Part shown: positions 21,612 through 33,450 of the stretch, one piece after another
Numbering within the stretch: the first letter of the stretch is position 1
How the letters are laid out: the number at the start of each line of letters is the position of its first letter
Source of the DNA: Gibbula magus
Lineage: Eukaryota > Mollusca > Gastropoda > Trochida > Trochidae
Reading direction: 5' to 3'
Length of the DNA: 64,000 nt
NCBI GenBank assembly: GCA_936450465.1
Contig: OW388293.1
Location: 28,463,860-28,527,859 of the forward strand
Made by a program: the position numbers and the translations under genes
The notes under the pieces: generated by a model
Databases searched by the model: none
Seen by the model: only the letters and a program-made list of their open reading frames with translations
What the model was told of the DNA's origin: nothing

Positions 21612-21733
21612 TCTGAAAGAAATGTTAAACTTTACGAAAAAAACAGAGACATGGGCTCTGTAGGTCATTAGGATTCTTGTGATTTATTATCTCCGTTTGA
21701 AGATCTAAGCAATCTCAAGTAATACATTGTTAA

Positions 21734-22223
21734 AGGTACATCCATTGGGTTGTTGGGGTCAAATATGCCAAACGTTATAAATGGTATTATTTTATCGAGA
21801 AGTACCAACTTTTACCGAAAACTACCATTTTGATGATACTCGACTTAGTATATTGACGATATGAAGGTAAAAGTGTCGATTTCTGATCGAAAACCGGACA
21901 ATGCACTGCGTGTGGCGCGCGCCAATGAGTCAAACGTAATTTTGGAATCTTATTTAAACCAGACAAGATAACAAATTAGGGTTGATAATGTTCAATAGGT
22001 CATATAACTACTGTGCATATAAATGGGACGTGCACTTTCGGTTTCTGCAAATGCATAATGCCGTTACTCAATTTTAATTGGAAACTAGTAATTATGATAT
22101 ATCTAGCGATTGGGGATGAATATGCAAGCTGAGTGGAATTTTGTTTATTGTAAACAGCACATTATGGTGTGTTGGAACGTATTAAAGCCAAATGAAATTT
22201 TATGAAACACAATGGATGCACCT
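21734..22223. mobile_element. TTAA-type MITE, complete 490-bp copy
   Basis: Flanked by TTAA at 21730-21733 and 22224-22227. Ends AGGTACATCCATTG and CAATGGATGCACCT are imperfect terminal inverted repeats. There is no ORF. TTAA target duplication is typical of piggyBac-superfamily elements. The copy at 61417 has exactly the same length. Confidence 0.88.
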
Positions 22224-22235
22224 TTAACATGATAA

Positions 22236-23640
22236 ATGTTTAGGTCATGACCGCTGTCACCCATATTTGGGGTCACAGGGTCACCAAGTCTTCAATTTAG
22301 AATCCCAATTGGACAAGGAGTTTGCACATAAAATGTCAGTTCTCAAGGTCATTGGTACTCAAGAATAAGTTGAAAAAGCGAAAAGTTTACGGACTGACGG
22401 ACGAGCCTGATGAGCTAATGACTTGATTATCTTAACTTTTTTAATTGTCAATTTCTTTTGGGAAGTCGTTAATGGAACACATACGGTGACACTATAAAAC
22501 ACAAGCAAACTTTATTTCAAAAAAATATTTGATCGCAAATTCTTTTACAAGAACATAGACGGTAACCTCGGACCGAGCTTTTGTTTACGTGCATCGGTTT
22601 CTCAGTGTCTGTTCATAGTTCGTCACAATGCTTACACTATCCTAAGTAACAACAGACGGAGGATGTCTATAACACTTAGGATAAAGTCAACAACAAGCTT
22701 AGCTATCATAAATCTATAATCTACAATAATTTGACTGATGAGAGGGATTGAGCTGCATTTCCGGCGCTCCGTTGCCAAGTTTAGCTGGCATCAATGTTTC
22801 TTGTGACATTATCATTAGGTATATCCACTAATTTTTTTAAAATAAACATTTAGTTTTGAAATTTGCAGGAGGTCTTCTTTTATGTTTCAATAAAGATAAA
22901 ATATCACCAGTGTTAAAACTGTAATGATTTATGATCTGTAGTTGCAGCTCAAGTAGACCTACCGTAGCCAGGAAAAAATTGACCTCAATATTCTTGGGTC
23001 CTTTTTTTGTTCACATAATCTCAAAGCTAAAAACAACAAAATAAATTTGAAACGATGACTTATTAACGTCCTCAAATGGGTGGTTGTTTCATTCACAACG
23101 TAACTAAAAAATTCCGTCATTATTTTTATGTTTACAGACGTAATGGAATTACATAATATTTTGTTCTGCAGTGGAGTGACATGTAGAAATGTGAAAAAGG
23201 GAAAATCCTTATTCAATATCCCTTTTAGCTCATCAGGCCTGAAAGGCCCAATGGGCCTATGGCATGGTGTTCGGCATCCGTCCGTCTGTCTGTAAACTTT
23301 TTGCTTTTTCGACTTCTTCTCCAGAACCAATCACTCTCAAGAGCTGAAATTTTATGTGCAGATTCCTTGGCCAATGGGGATTCGAAATTTTAGATTTTGT
23401 GACCCCGTGACCCCTTGACCCAAAATAGGGTCCAAGGGCCCCAACCTTAAAAAACTATTTTCATGTTCTTCTCCAGTACCAAAAGGTCTAGAGAGCTGGT
23501 CCAAATGTTGTATGCAGACTCCTTGTTCAAAGAGGATTCTTAATTGTAAATTTGGTGACCAAAAAATAGGCTAAGGGTCACAGGGGTCATGGCCTAAAAG
23601 ACATATTTTCATCTTTTTCTCAAGTACTTAAATGCTTGAA
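22236..23640. repeat. Diverged copies of the CCGTCCGTCTGTAAAC interspersed repeat
   Basis: Two patches (about 22236-22430 and 23225-23640) share phrases with the 145-bp repeat at 26430-27290: CATCAGGCCTGAAAGGCCC, CCGTCTGTAAACTTTTTGC, TTCTTCTCCAGAACCAA, CCTTGGCCAATGGGGATT. The patches are in opposite orientations in part. The sequence between is anonymous. Confidence 0.65.
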
Positions 23641-25690
23641 ATGTCTTATATCTATCTCCTAGAATATTTACATTTTGACATTTATTTAGTTTATTGTTTA
23701 CAATATGGCTCTATTTTTTAATGGTTTACTTATTAATGCAATCAATTTTATCATTAGGTAAGACAAATATTGATTTTAAACATAAATATTGAAATACCGG
23801 TAAGTGACATTGGAGATGATTATTATTCCAATGTGTGGGTGACGATACAATACTTATTCCGATACCTGTTTATTGTTTTGGAACACAAGAGAATTCAACT
23901 CAAAGGTTAAACCTTCTATACTAGAATGGAAAACTGAATTTCTGTAAACTATGATGTGACGTAAACTATTTACAACTCGATATTTTCAGATATTTAACTC
24001 TGAAAGAGACATTTAATGGATTAACTTTAATGGAGTCAACTTATGGCTAATTTTAAATATGGAATATATTATCATTGATGGCGGTAATTCCATTTATTGT
24101 CAATCTTCCTGATACTTGTGTCACGATTTATTGCCAAGATTTGTTTGTATCGGTGGTCACAATTTGTCAATATCTCGATACCACGATGTATTGTTACACC
24201 TCTAATAAAACTGTGACTGATTAAAGATTTCTTCAAGAAAAAAGGATTGTTCAATATATTTACACTTTTTGAACTTATAGCTTACTCTGCTTGTTTAAAT
24301 CAAAATGTTAATGGTATATATTGTTTACTGTCGATTTGTCTCAGTTTATATTTACAGGATTGTTTAAGTCCTTTGAATAAATGAATGCGAATGAAGAGAA
24401 AGTATCAACTTTAAAAAAAAGTAAAACAAGCATGTAGTTCATTTACATTTATCACAGCTTGAATCAAAAAGTGCATAAAGTATCATTTTCAGTTCATAAA
24501 GTACACAACAGAATGGTCAGAACTTGGAACCCATGGTCGATCCCACTATTAATGGTCCTTGTTATGTAACACTCACTTCTGGTGATGTTTGGTAGTGTTA
24601 TAGTTTGATTTTTTTCGCTAAGAATACAAATTCAAATTCAGATGAAAACTGATACGTCTTATAGATGGTATATTGGGCTATAACAAGAATTAAAATGAAG
24701 ATGGTTTCGGCTAACGCTTATTGAATATGACACTTTGAAAGTTTTTTCCCCCTCAAAGTTCATATTCCACCAAACAATTTCATGCATCTAAAATTCTGCA
24801 CCCCTCCTTTAGCATTCCTTCTTTTCATTGGCTGACTGAAAAAATACAGACTAATAGCGAGGGTAATAATGAAAATATGTAGAAGACACCTCCTGTTTTG
24901 GTGCGGTTTTGGGACCAATTTTCAATGGAGATTTTAAGACATACATGAGTTACCTCCCTTCTGTGGATATACCTATTATCATGTATGACACTCATTGTAA
25001 TACACACCTACTTGTTCCTTGTTATTACACAAGCGTTGCAACATACCACACACGCGACCTTGTTGTTTAACCACTACCAGCATATCTCTGTTGTGAAGTG
25101 CAGTTGTACTTCGACCTACATAGTTTGTGTTTGACCCCGTCGTGAAATACCGTGAACTATCTGTTATAAGACACGAATTTGTCATGAATATACACTTTTC
25201 AACTTTATTTGTGCTTATTAATTGTTAGCTTATTTTCTTTGACAAATTAAAAAAATAAAGATAATCTAACGCTCCATGTATTAAAATGAAAATTCTCTCA
25301 ATAGGTTAGGATTAATATATGTAAATCTGTAATATCTGTAGGCATGACAATAAATCTGCATATACATATACAGCTTTAATTCACCACTTTCCATGGCATA
25401 ATGTTCTGATCCTACACACAATTCAGTCCTGGATTTTGCAATTAGGTAATCGCGACACTAAATTATTAACCCATGATCGATAAAAACGACTTTAAAGTAC
25501 TCACGGGAATGGAAATACATTGTTGGTTTTGTTTTGCTTTAGACTATTTATCACTTGATTCCGTTAGGTAATGTCTACATGTGTTTTCACAAACTAGGTA
25601 TGCTGCCCAAAGCATAATTATAACCAGTGACAATATATGGATGATCCCTGTCTGTACTGAGTTACTTACACTCTTATCTCTTAGAATGAG
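23641..25690. other. Intergenic sequence, no recognised feature
   Basis: AT-rich sequence between the two P450 copies. Short open frames have no recognisable domain, codon bias or splice support. Confidence 0.4.
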
Positions 25691-26314
25691 GTTGAAATTT
25701 AATATTTGACGATTGACGTCAATTCCCTCAAACAGAGGTTACTCCACTCAGTTCTTCCATACAGTAACAGACTTGAGGCATATTCCATCATCAGACTCAA
25801 CAGAACATTCACGACAGGATGATTTTGCCAAAATCTATGGAGCGGCCTTAGTTGTTCGATCAGCCCTTGCATCCACACCTGGATTGAGTTGTTGGCCACC
25901 CCACTCTGGAGATGTTTCTTTTTAGGAGTGTCACAACATGGTACCTACAGAACTATTCAACTTTCTAGCATGGAGCTGTGATGCATCCAGTGATTTCAGG
26001 ACAGACAGGATTCCAAGTGATATGCAGACACAGAAGCGGATACTCTCCGTCTCTCAAGATATCCAATCATTTGCATCCCATGGAAGGAAGTTGATGCCCA
26101 AACAAGTTGCACTTGGCATGACCATAAGACATCTCACAGGTAATTCATTTGTCTTTTTGTTTCAATCATGTTATTAATCAAGAGGTTTAAAGTCAGTGAA
26201 AATGTTTTGACATCTAATTAAACCTACTGCCAGCGGCTTACATAATATCATTTAAGATTTGGATAATTGAAGAGAAGAACCGTGAAAACTGCCTTCTTTA
26301 TTTGTCATATTTTT

Positions 26315-27295
26315 AGCTCATCAGGCCTGAAAGACCCGATGGGCTTATGGCATGGCATGGCGTCGGGCGTCCGTCTGTCCTTCCGTCCGTCAATCCGTCC
26401 ATCCGTCTGTAAACTTTTCGCTTTTTCGACTTCTTCTCCAGAACCAATGACTTTAGAGAGCTGAAATTGTATGTGCAGACTCCTTGGTCAATGGGGATTC
26501 TAAATTGTAGATTTCGTGACCCCGTGACCCCAAATGGGGTCACAGTGGTCACATCCTTAAAAGAACTATTTTCATCTTCTTCTCAAGTTCCAAAATGGCT
26601 AGAGAGCTGAAAATTGTGTGCAGACTCCTTGGCCAATGGGGATCTAAATTGTAGATTTCGTGACCCCATAACCCCAAATGGGGTAACAGAGGTCACATCC
26701 TTAAAAACCTATTTTCATCTTCTTCTCCAGTTCCAAAAGGTCTAGAGAGCTAAAAAATTGTGTGCAGACTCCTTGGCCAATGGGGATTCTAAATTGTAGA
26801 TTACGTGACCCCATAACCCCAAATGGGGTCACAGGGGTCACATCCTTAAAAACCTATTTTCATCTTCTTCTCCAGTTCCAAAAGGTCTAGAGAGCTGAGA
26901 AGTTGTGTGCAGACTCCTTTGCCAATGGGGATTTTAAATTGTAGATTGTGTGACCCCATGACCCCAAATGGGGTCACAGGGGTCACATTCTTAAAAACCT
27001 ATTTTCATCTTCTTCTCCATTTCCAAAAGGTCTAGAGAGCTGAAAAATTTTGTGCAGACTTCTTGGCCAATGGGAATTCTAAATTGTAGATTACGTGACC
27101 CCATGACCCCAAATGGGGTCACAGGGGTCACATCCTTAAAAACCTATTTTCATCTTCTTCTCCAGTTCCAAAAGGTCTAGAGAGCTGAAAAGTTGTGTGC
27201 AGACTCCTTGGCCAATGGGGATTCTAAATTGTAGATTGTGTGACCCTGTGACCCCAAATGGGGTCACAGTGGTCATGATCTAAGAACCTATCTTT
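26315..27295. repeat. 145-bp tandem repeat in intron of the EADT/GCD pseudogene
   Basis: GTGCAGACTCC begins at 26473, 26618, 26762, 26907, 27052 and 27197, a period of 144-145 bp. Units contain CCAATGGGGATT, GTGACCCCATGACCCCAAAT and TTCTTCTCCAGTTCC. The left border carries the head of the interspersed repeat (CATCAGGCCTGAAAG, CCGTCCGTCAATCCGTCC). The array occupies most of the intron between 26140 and 27458. Confidence 0.9.
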
Positions 27296-27484
27296 TGCTT
27301 GTAAACAATAACTTAAATAACTTAAATATTCAACTTTTGATAGGAAATCAATGAAATCCTGATTAGCTACAGAGCCCATGACTCTATTTTTGATAGTTTG
27401 ATATTGTTTTATCATGATCTTTTTCATATCATTTGATAGATTTAAAATTTTTTTTAGGTTCATCCAGACTCAAGTCCTTGTTGA

Positions 27485-28261
27485 ATGCCTTCGGACACTG
27501 TGTTTCACATTCATTCACTTTGGAACATGACACGCTACTTGCCAGTCTACTACCTTGAAATGAAAGACCTTGAATCTTCACATCCTTTTGTACACGGTCA
27601 TCTTTCACAAGGACAATTTGCAGTCAAACGACATAATGACCATGGATTTTCTATGACAGCTTGCGACCAAACAATAGAGCAAACCTTCAACAAAGACTCG
27701 AAGACCAAGGGAGGGCTAACAGGAATTACTGTCAACAAGGGAGCTGTTCGAAGATGGATTCTGAGTCATCCTGCTCGTGCTTCGATTGCGAATGAGTGTT
27801 ACACAATGTCTGGTGCCACATCTGATGTTGCTAGGACACAAAGGGAACTGATGCAGTCAAGAAAAATTGCTGATGAGCAAGCTGTACAAGATGCAATGAA
27901 TACAATCTCCAACTTTGGAAATCCATTCACTACCAGCAATCACACAGAGTTGTTTGCCGTTTGTTCTGGAGCTGTAGCACCTGAAGAAGTGAAAACAGAT
28001 CTTGGCACTGCATACAATAAAGGTGAACTTTGCTTTCAAAAGTTTGTCAGTGAGCGATTAGAGGATGGATCAAAGGACTTGTTTGACAAGTTAACTCTCC
28101 CTTCATCTAAAACATTCTCTGACATCGGGAAATCCAAAGCATCAAAGATATCTCTTCTCCAGAATGCTCATTACTGCTCAGGAAAAGAAGTTGGATTTGA
28201 AAGATGTTCTCACATATCCTCTCACTACCGTACCAGCTTCTTTAGCGACATGGTTCATTAG
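27485..28261 (+). CDS. Middle fragment of the EADT/GCD family
   Basis: A 258-codon frame. Residues 15-85 (YLPVYYLEMKDL through GLTGITVNKGAVRRW) are the conserved part as I recall it. The last about 25 residues are out of frame: a one-base shift at about 28175 restores KKLDLKDVLTYPLTTVPASL. Part of the pseudogene 25938-29541. Confidence 0.6.
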   Translation: MPSDTVFHIHSLWNMTRYLPVYYLEMKDLESSHPFVHGHLSQGQFAVKRHNDHGFSMTACDQTIEQTFNKDSKTKGGLTGITVNKGAVRRWILSHPARASIANECYTMSGATSDVARTQRELMQSRKIADEQAVQDAMNTISNFGNPFTTSNHTELFAVCSGAVAPEEVKTDLGTAYNKGELCFQKFVSERLEDGSKDLFDKLTLPSSKTFSDIGKSKASKISLLQNAHYCSGKEVGFERCSHISSHYRTSFFSDMVH

Positions 28262-28359
28262 CCAAGACTACAAAGTCATCTCTGCTACACGAACTTGAAT
28301 CTCATGTACACGACAACACCGGAGAACCAGGTCATGATTCTGTTCTCATAGTTGATGCA

Positions 28360-29247
28360 ATGGCTTTAATTCAGCAAAATCAGAAATTTGTGGAAACCTT
28401 TGGACAGTTTGCTGTTTGTGTTCTCAAACAAGTGATTGCCCTATCACTTAGATATCATGCCAAGAGAGTAGATTTTGTTGGGGATAGATACCTAAAAGAT
28501 TCCATCAAGCAGCTTGAAAGGAGAAACAGAGCACAAGCAGGAGAAACAAGGGTACACATACAATCCAGCGAACAAAAGATGCCACGTCAAATGAAAAAAT
28601 ACCTTGCATGTGGTGAAAACAAGGAGGAATTACTGTCATTCATTGTGAATGAATGGAAGAAATGTCCACCAGATATGTTCTTTGGTGTTTGCCTGTATGT
28701 CACAAATGGTGCCAGTTGTGATAAACTGTCTGCGTCAGAGGATGGTGTAGCCACAGAAGAAATCAAAGAGCTTTATACAGATCAGGAAGAAGCAGACACC
28801 AGAATGTTTTTGCATGTTCTCCACGTTGCAACAACTTGCCCCTCAGCAACTGATATTCTCATTCGATCAGCCGACAGAATCCAGAATGCAATTGGCGGTG
28901 ATGTTGCAAAAGCTGTTGTTGGGTTACATCCTTTCACAGGTTGTGATACAGTGAGCGCCTTCAAAAGCAAGGGGAAGATCAAGGCCTTGAAATTAATGAT
29001 GAGCAATCCACTTTACATGGAAACCTTCAAGCAACTTGGACAAGATTGGACTGTTTCAGACCATCTTCAACTGGAGTTGGAACAGTTTGTTTGTGACCTC
29101 TATGGATGGAGAGGTTGTCGCAGTGTAAATGAAGTCAGATACGACTGCTTCAGGTTTGGCTATGTTGGGGATGCAAGTTTGCCACCAAATATGGACAGTT
29201 TGCAGTTGCATTCTCTTCGAGCAAATTATCAAGCATGCTTATACTGA
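28360..29247 (+). CDS. C-terminal fragment with EADT and GCD motifs
   Basis: 295 codons; the same frame extends upstream without ATG to about 28265 (SLLHELESHVHDNTG). Motifs: EEADTRMFLH at about residues 143-152 and HPFTGCDTVSAF at about 197-208. Relatives as I remember them have an additional aspartate motif (DTDV-like) between these two; here the interval is short and lacks it, suggesting an in-frame deletion after LIRSAD. Ends RANYQACLY then TGA. Confidence 0.6.
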   Translation: MALIQQNQKFVETFGQFAVCVLKQVIALSLRYHAKRVDFVGDRYLKDSIKQLERRNRAQAGETRVHIQSSEQKMPRQMKKYLACGENKEELLSFIVNEWKKCPPDMFFGVCLYVTNGASCDKLSASEDGVATEEIKELYTDQEEADTRMFLHVLHVATTCPSATDILIRSADRIQNAIGGDVAKAVVGLHPFTGCDTVSAFKSKGKIKALKLMMSNPLYMETFKQLGQDWTVSDHLQLELEQFVCDLYGWRGCRSVNEVRYDCFRFGYVGDASLPPNMDSLQLHSLRANYQACLY

Positions 29248-29599
29248 AAGTGTATTATGCAGCAAGTATGTGCCCCAAACCCAGTTGCCAATGGATGGAA
29301 AAAAGTTGATTCACAATTATTTGTGAAGTGGAACAATATGGAAATTGCATCCCCAAGCATACTGCAAAGTGTATTTTGCAAATGCAAGAAGTCAACTTGT
29401 TGTTAAAAAAAATGTACCTGCAAAAAGTCCAAAATTCCTTGCACGGACATGTGCCATTGTACTGATTGCACCAACCGCTATGAGCCACAAGAAACTGATG
29501 AGAATGAGGACAGTGACTGTGATGACAGCGATGTTGTATGAGATGAATGATACAATGATACAATTCCAGAAATACCGACTGTGGAAAAATGTGTACTTA

Positions 29600-30460
29600 A
29601 TGTTCCAGTTGTGTTGAGAGTATAATTCAATTTCTTATTTCACAGCCAGAACTTTGAATGTTTAATGATCATTTTTTTCAATGACTGTTCCCTTTCCAAA
29701 TTATGATATGATTTCTCCCCACCATGCAGAGCGTCCAATTTGTCTCATATAGCCAAACTGATGGCATGGTCTGCTTAGTTTAACTTGTTCGCAAAGAGTA
29801 AATTATGTGTATAGAAATCCCTCTTCAGGTATATTATTATTGATTTTCTTTTTAGGAATAAGTTTTATATGAAATATCAAAAGCAATAAATGAATATTTC
29901 ATGCAAATTAGCATAGATGGTGTTATTTTCGATTTGTGTCGCAAAGTGTTCCCAATATTCACTCACTGCGACATGAGTGAAGAAACTATTGTTTTTGTAA
30001 AGTGATGTTTCATCAACATAATTCAGTATATTTTGTTAGTATTTTCACAATGAGTAATTTGTGCATATTTTGTGTAAAGTATTAAGTACAGTGATAAAAA
30101 TGCACCAGTGTCAGATATATAAACAGCAATATAATGTATATGTGTCAGGTATATGACATACTTTGATAATTTCATAAGTTTTGAATACATTTTCATGTGA
30201 AATGTAAAGAATGTGTATTATTAGCAATTAATTGTTAATTTCAGAACATCAAGTATTCAGCCATCTGCTGTTTGTTTGCAAATGTGTGTTGGGAATACAA
30301 ATTTAGGAGATTTCTACCAATTTGTTGAGTCCTCTTTGCCTTATGCACCAAGTTGGTTTCAAGAAATATTTTACATAAAGTAAAGATTATTATTGAAAAG
30401 ATAGGAAACTCTGTATAGCTCAGAGATGTGAATAATGATTCAGATAATTACTTTCCACAG
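29600..30460. other. AT-rich sequence downstream of the EADT/GCD pseudogene
   Basis: No coding or RNA feature recognised. It may include the 3' UTR of the decayed gene. Confidence 0.35.
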
Positions 30461-30464
30461 ATTT

Positions 30465-30770
30465 ATCTTTCTTATCAGGTCTGAAAGCCCAGATTTGCTT
30501 ATGTCATGAACCGGCGTCCAGCGTCTGTCCCATCAGGCGTCTCGTTTTGTCCGTAAACTTTTCACATTTTCATCATTTTTCCTCCAGAACCGTTACACCC
30601 CCCAAAGCTGAAAATCTGTTGGGGCGTATCTTACACATAGATGATAAAAAAATTCATTTGGCAGCGTAATGTCATATTTGGTATGTCAATATTTTCCTTG
30701 GAGATACTCAATGATGTAACACCCGATGAGCTACAGAGCCAATGGCTCTTTTTTATAATCTTTTTTAATA
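30465..30770. repeat. Diverged interspersed repeat (CCGTAAACTTTTC family)
   Basis: Contains TCAGGTCTGAAAGCCC, CATGAACCGGCGTCCAGCGTC, GTCCGTAAACTTTTCACATTTTC in part and ends GATGAGCTACAGAGCCAATGGCTC, the same family as 23225, 26315 and 34850. Confidence 0.6.
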
Positions 30771-32880
30771 TCTTAAATAATATCAATGAATATATTTGTC
30801 ATGCTTTTCAATAAATATTGAAATGCTGGTCAAAAGAAATGTTGTTTCATAATTGAGAATAAAATTTTATGTATCTTGATAGCTTCATTTCATTTGTTGT
30901 CAACTCGTTTGGTTTCAGTATGCCGTAACAACGGTACCCATCTTTGAAGTCACCGTGTGCATTAATGAACCTAGATTTTTAGTAGAACATTTTTGTTTTA
31001 GAATCAGGGTAAAATGGAGAGCATTTTAATGTAATGTTCTTTTATTCACCAGTAAGTTGCAGCGAACCTGCATTTATGAGTGTCGTACAGGTTTCGGCCC
31101 ACTGACTAGTAATAACATTTAGGTTTTAGATGTCAAAAACATCATTTCTGATTACAAGTTTACTTTCACACATCAAAACATCTTTTATGTTGCAAGATAA
31201 GGATGTAACTGGTTTGTGAAATGTTTTTCCAGTTCAAGCCATTAATTAAATTCTTCTCTTGATTTTAGAGGGATCATTACAGTTAACGCTGACCAGATTT
31301 CGTCAGTAGACCACTTTTATTGAAATGACCTTTTTTGGAAATTTTTTATTTTGAAGGTTCATAGTGCTGTTACTAGTGACTTTTATAGCAACCAATATTC
31401 ACTTTCATTTCTCAGTATAAGGTAACATGTTTTGGCGACCGAAATAACAAAATTTTATAGATGCAAATATCCAAAAGAAGCGAAACGTTATCTGAATATT
31501 TGTTTCTTTCCTAAACTGCTAGATTATGATTCTCTTATTTCATATGGTTATTTTGACTGACGCATTGTCCTCTTTCTTATAAACCTTTGCTGGTGAAAAA
31601 ACGTAGGGGTGCTTAACTTTTTTCCATCTGTATATCTACCTCAATCGTTTTTGAAATAATTGATAAGGTCAAACTACCTCCGCAAGGCACAACTCGCGTC
31701 AGTCCGGCTACTTCAAGGCTAGCTGCATTTCATAAACTTTTCTGTGCCAGTGTAGCAGCATGCACCTAACAGTGAGCTCAGAAATGTCTGGCAGCAAGGC
31801 CTAGATTCGACAATTACACTGGAGATTGGCGCGAGTTATAAAATTTTCAGATTCAGGAAATAATCACACTTATAGTATATTTTTTCAAAGCTGACATCTG
31901 CCATTTACTGATGGTATATACCTAGCACAAAAAGAGTACTATATTTATTGCATAAAACTCAAGTCCCAAACATAACAAAAACAGAATAATATATAACAAT
32001 GTTTAAATTGTGTTATGTATGTACATTGTAAATAATGATTTGTAAAATGGAAACATACCATTTCAAACAGATGTTTCTGTATGAAAGAAAATACATCACA
32101 GCTAAGCTAATAGACACACTATAATCCTTGATTAATATATTGTTATTCAGTATGTTGAATATAGGGTTAAGTAGTATCACAGTATCATTGTTCAAATATA
32201 TGTGTTCTTGGACCCCTCCTGTCAAATCACGTCTCCTGAACTGAAACAGTTTCAGTCAAACACTTCAAGTTATTTTCTTGAACGTCCATGAACAGGTTCG
32301 TAAAACCAGTACCTATGTGTTAGTTTAAGGTGTTACTTTGTACAATGGTTGCTGTTTAACGAACATTATAAAGTTTAAAAGCATACATGTAATTCCTCAT
32401 CATGCAACATGGTTGTTTTCTGTCCCGTTCCTGTTCAGTGGCCAAATTACTTTTTCTAGATCACAAATGAAGTGAATTTGTATTTTACATAATGATGATA
32501 TTGCAATCTCATTAAAATCAGATCGCTATATATACGTACATATATGTGCAACATAGCGAAGCATAATTGATGTTAATGAATTACATTGCGACGTACACAC
32601 CAATCAGAATCTTCAGATAGAAACACTCTTAACTTGTTTTCATTTCCTCCTTTTTAAGACATAAAATCAAATCTCAGTATTTTTTGTTAACATCCATCGG
32701 ACTTTACTAAGTTGATACTTTTCCTAATCATGTTTTTAGTAATATTTGTTTCAGGGGCTAAATATTACTGTTGTCATCAAAAGATATTGTCTAATTTTCG
32801 TGAACACAAACTATATTTTCCCTGAATCATTAAGTAAGACGAGTGTATGACAGTTGGAGGAGGTTCCATTATCAACTATA
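30771..32880. other. Non-coding flank downstream of the intact P450
   Basis: No gene recognised. 31090-31390 shares phrases with 1030-1340 (TTTCACACATCAAAACATCTTTT; GGTTCATA...ACTAGTGACTTTT), in the equivalent place relative to the other P450, consistent with a block duplication. Confidence 0.5.
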
Positions 32881-32889
32881 ATATCTGTG

Positions 32890-33420
32890 GGGTGTTGATA
32901 AACCCATGTCCTCTTCTTGGACACAAACGTCAGTTGTTCTTTAGGTCAGTAAACAGATTGCATATGCCATTTGTTTAGGGGCCTTCTCTCGATTAAGAAT
33001 ACCGATGATATGACTAAACCATCATTATCATATCACGTCCTCCGAATGTGCTTCCAGTTTAACTATTCTTTACTATTTCAGTCTGAAGTTCTTTATGTTT
33101 CGTATATGGTATAACCTCTTAGAATGACTTCCCTTTCGAAACATTGAAGCTATGATATCATGATAAATCAATCTCCTGCGAATGTGCCTCTCCCGTAGAT
33201 TTTCCCTCTCGAACACAAACAGAAGTAATTTGGGACAAGTACATGATGTAAGAGAACTTGGTAGGGGCCTCCTCTCAATTACAAGGTTCAGCGGTGTGAA
33301 TTGATGATAAATCAATGTCCTTCGAATGTGCCATTCCCGTTATCTATTCTCCAGGAAACACGTCAGGGTCTCTTCAGCACCAGTAAATAATGGCCTTCTT
33401 TCAGCCCATGATAAACCCAT
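32890..33420 (-). repeat. Decayed partial copies of P450 exon 9
   Basis: At about 32915-32965, 33185-33245 and 33345-33405 the minus strand resembles the end of exon 9 (GTTTGTGTTCGAGAAGAGG): for example CGTTTGTGTCCAAGAAGAGG near 32930 and TCTGTTTGTGTTCGAGAGGG near 33210. GATAAATCAATG/GATAAACCCATG phrases separate them. This suggests an old, roughly 200-bp tandem duplication of the gene's 3' end. Confidence 0.5.
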
Positions 33421-33450
33421 GATAAACCCATGTTCTCTGATGTGCTCTTC

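Larger units (their letters stand above)
25938..29541 (+). pseudogene. Decayed copy of EADT/GCD, Cys-rich-tail family
   Basis: Exon A 25938-26139 reads MVPTELFNFLAW and ends IRHLTG at GTAATT; exon B starts at 27459 after TTTTTTTAG and continues SSRLKSLLNAFGHCVSHSF, phase 1 on both sides. The frame then breaks (TGA) and resumes at about 27516 as NMTRYLPVYYLEMKDL, IEQTFNKDSKTKGGLTGIT. Further shifts occur at about 28175 and 28245. The next frame (from about 28265) has EEADTRMFLH and GCDTVSAFKSKGK, then W-rich ending, a TGA at 29245 and a Cys-rich tail (CKCKKSTC; CTCKKSKIPCTDMCHCTDC) to the stop at 29541. I remember this as a multicopy, unnamed invertebrate family; the EAD...GCD spacing is reminiscent of FEN/XPG-type nucleases and the tail of CXC domains, but function is not established. 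Confidence 0.65.
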
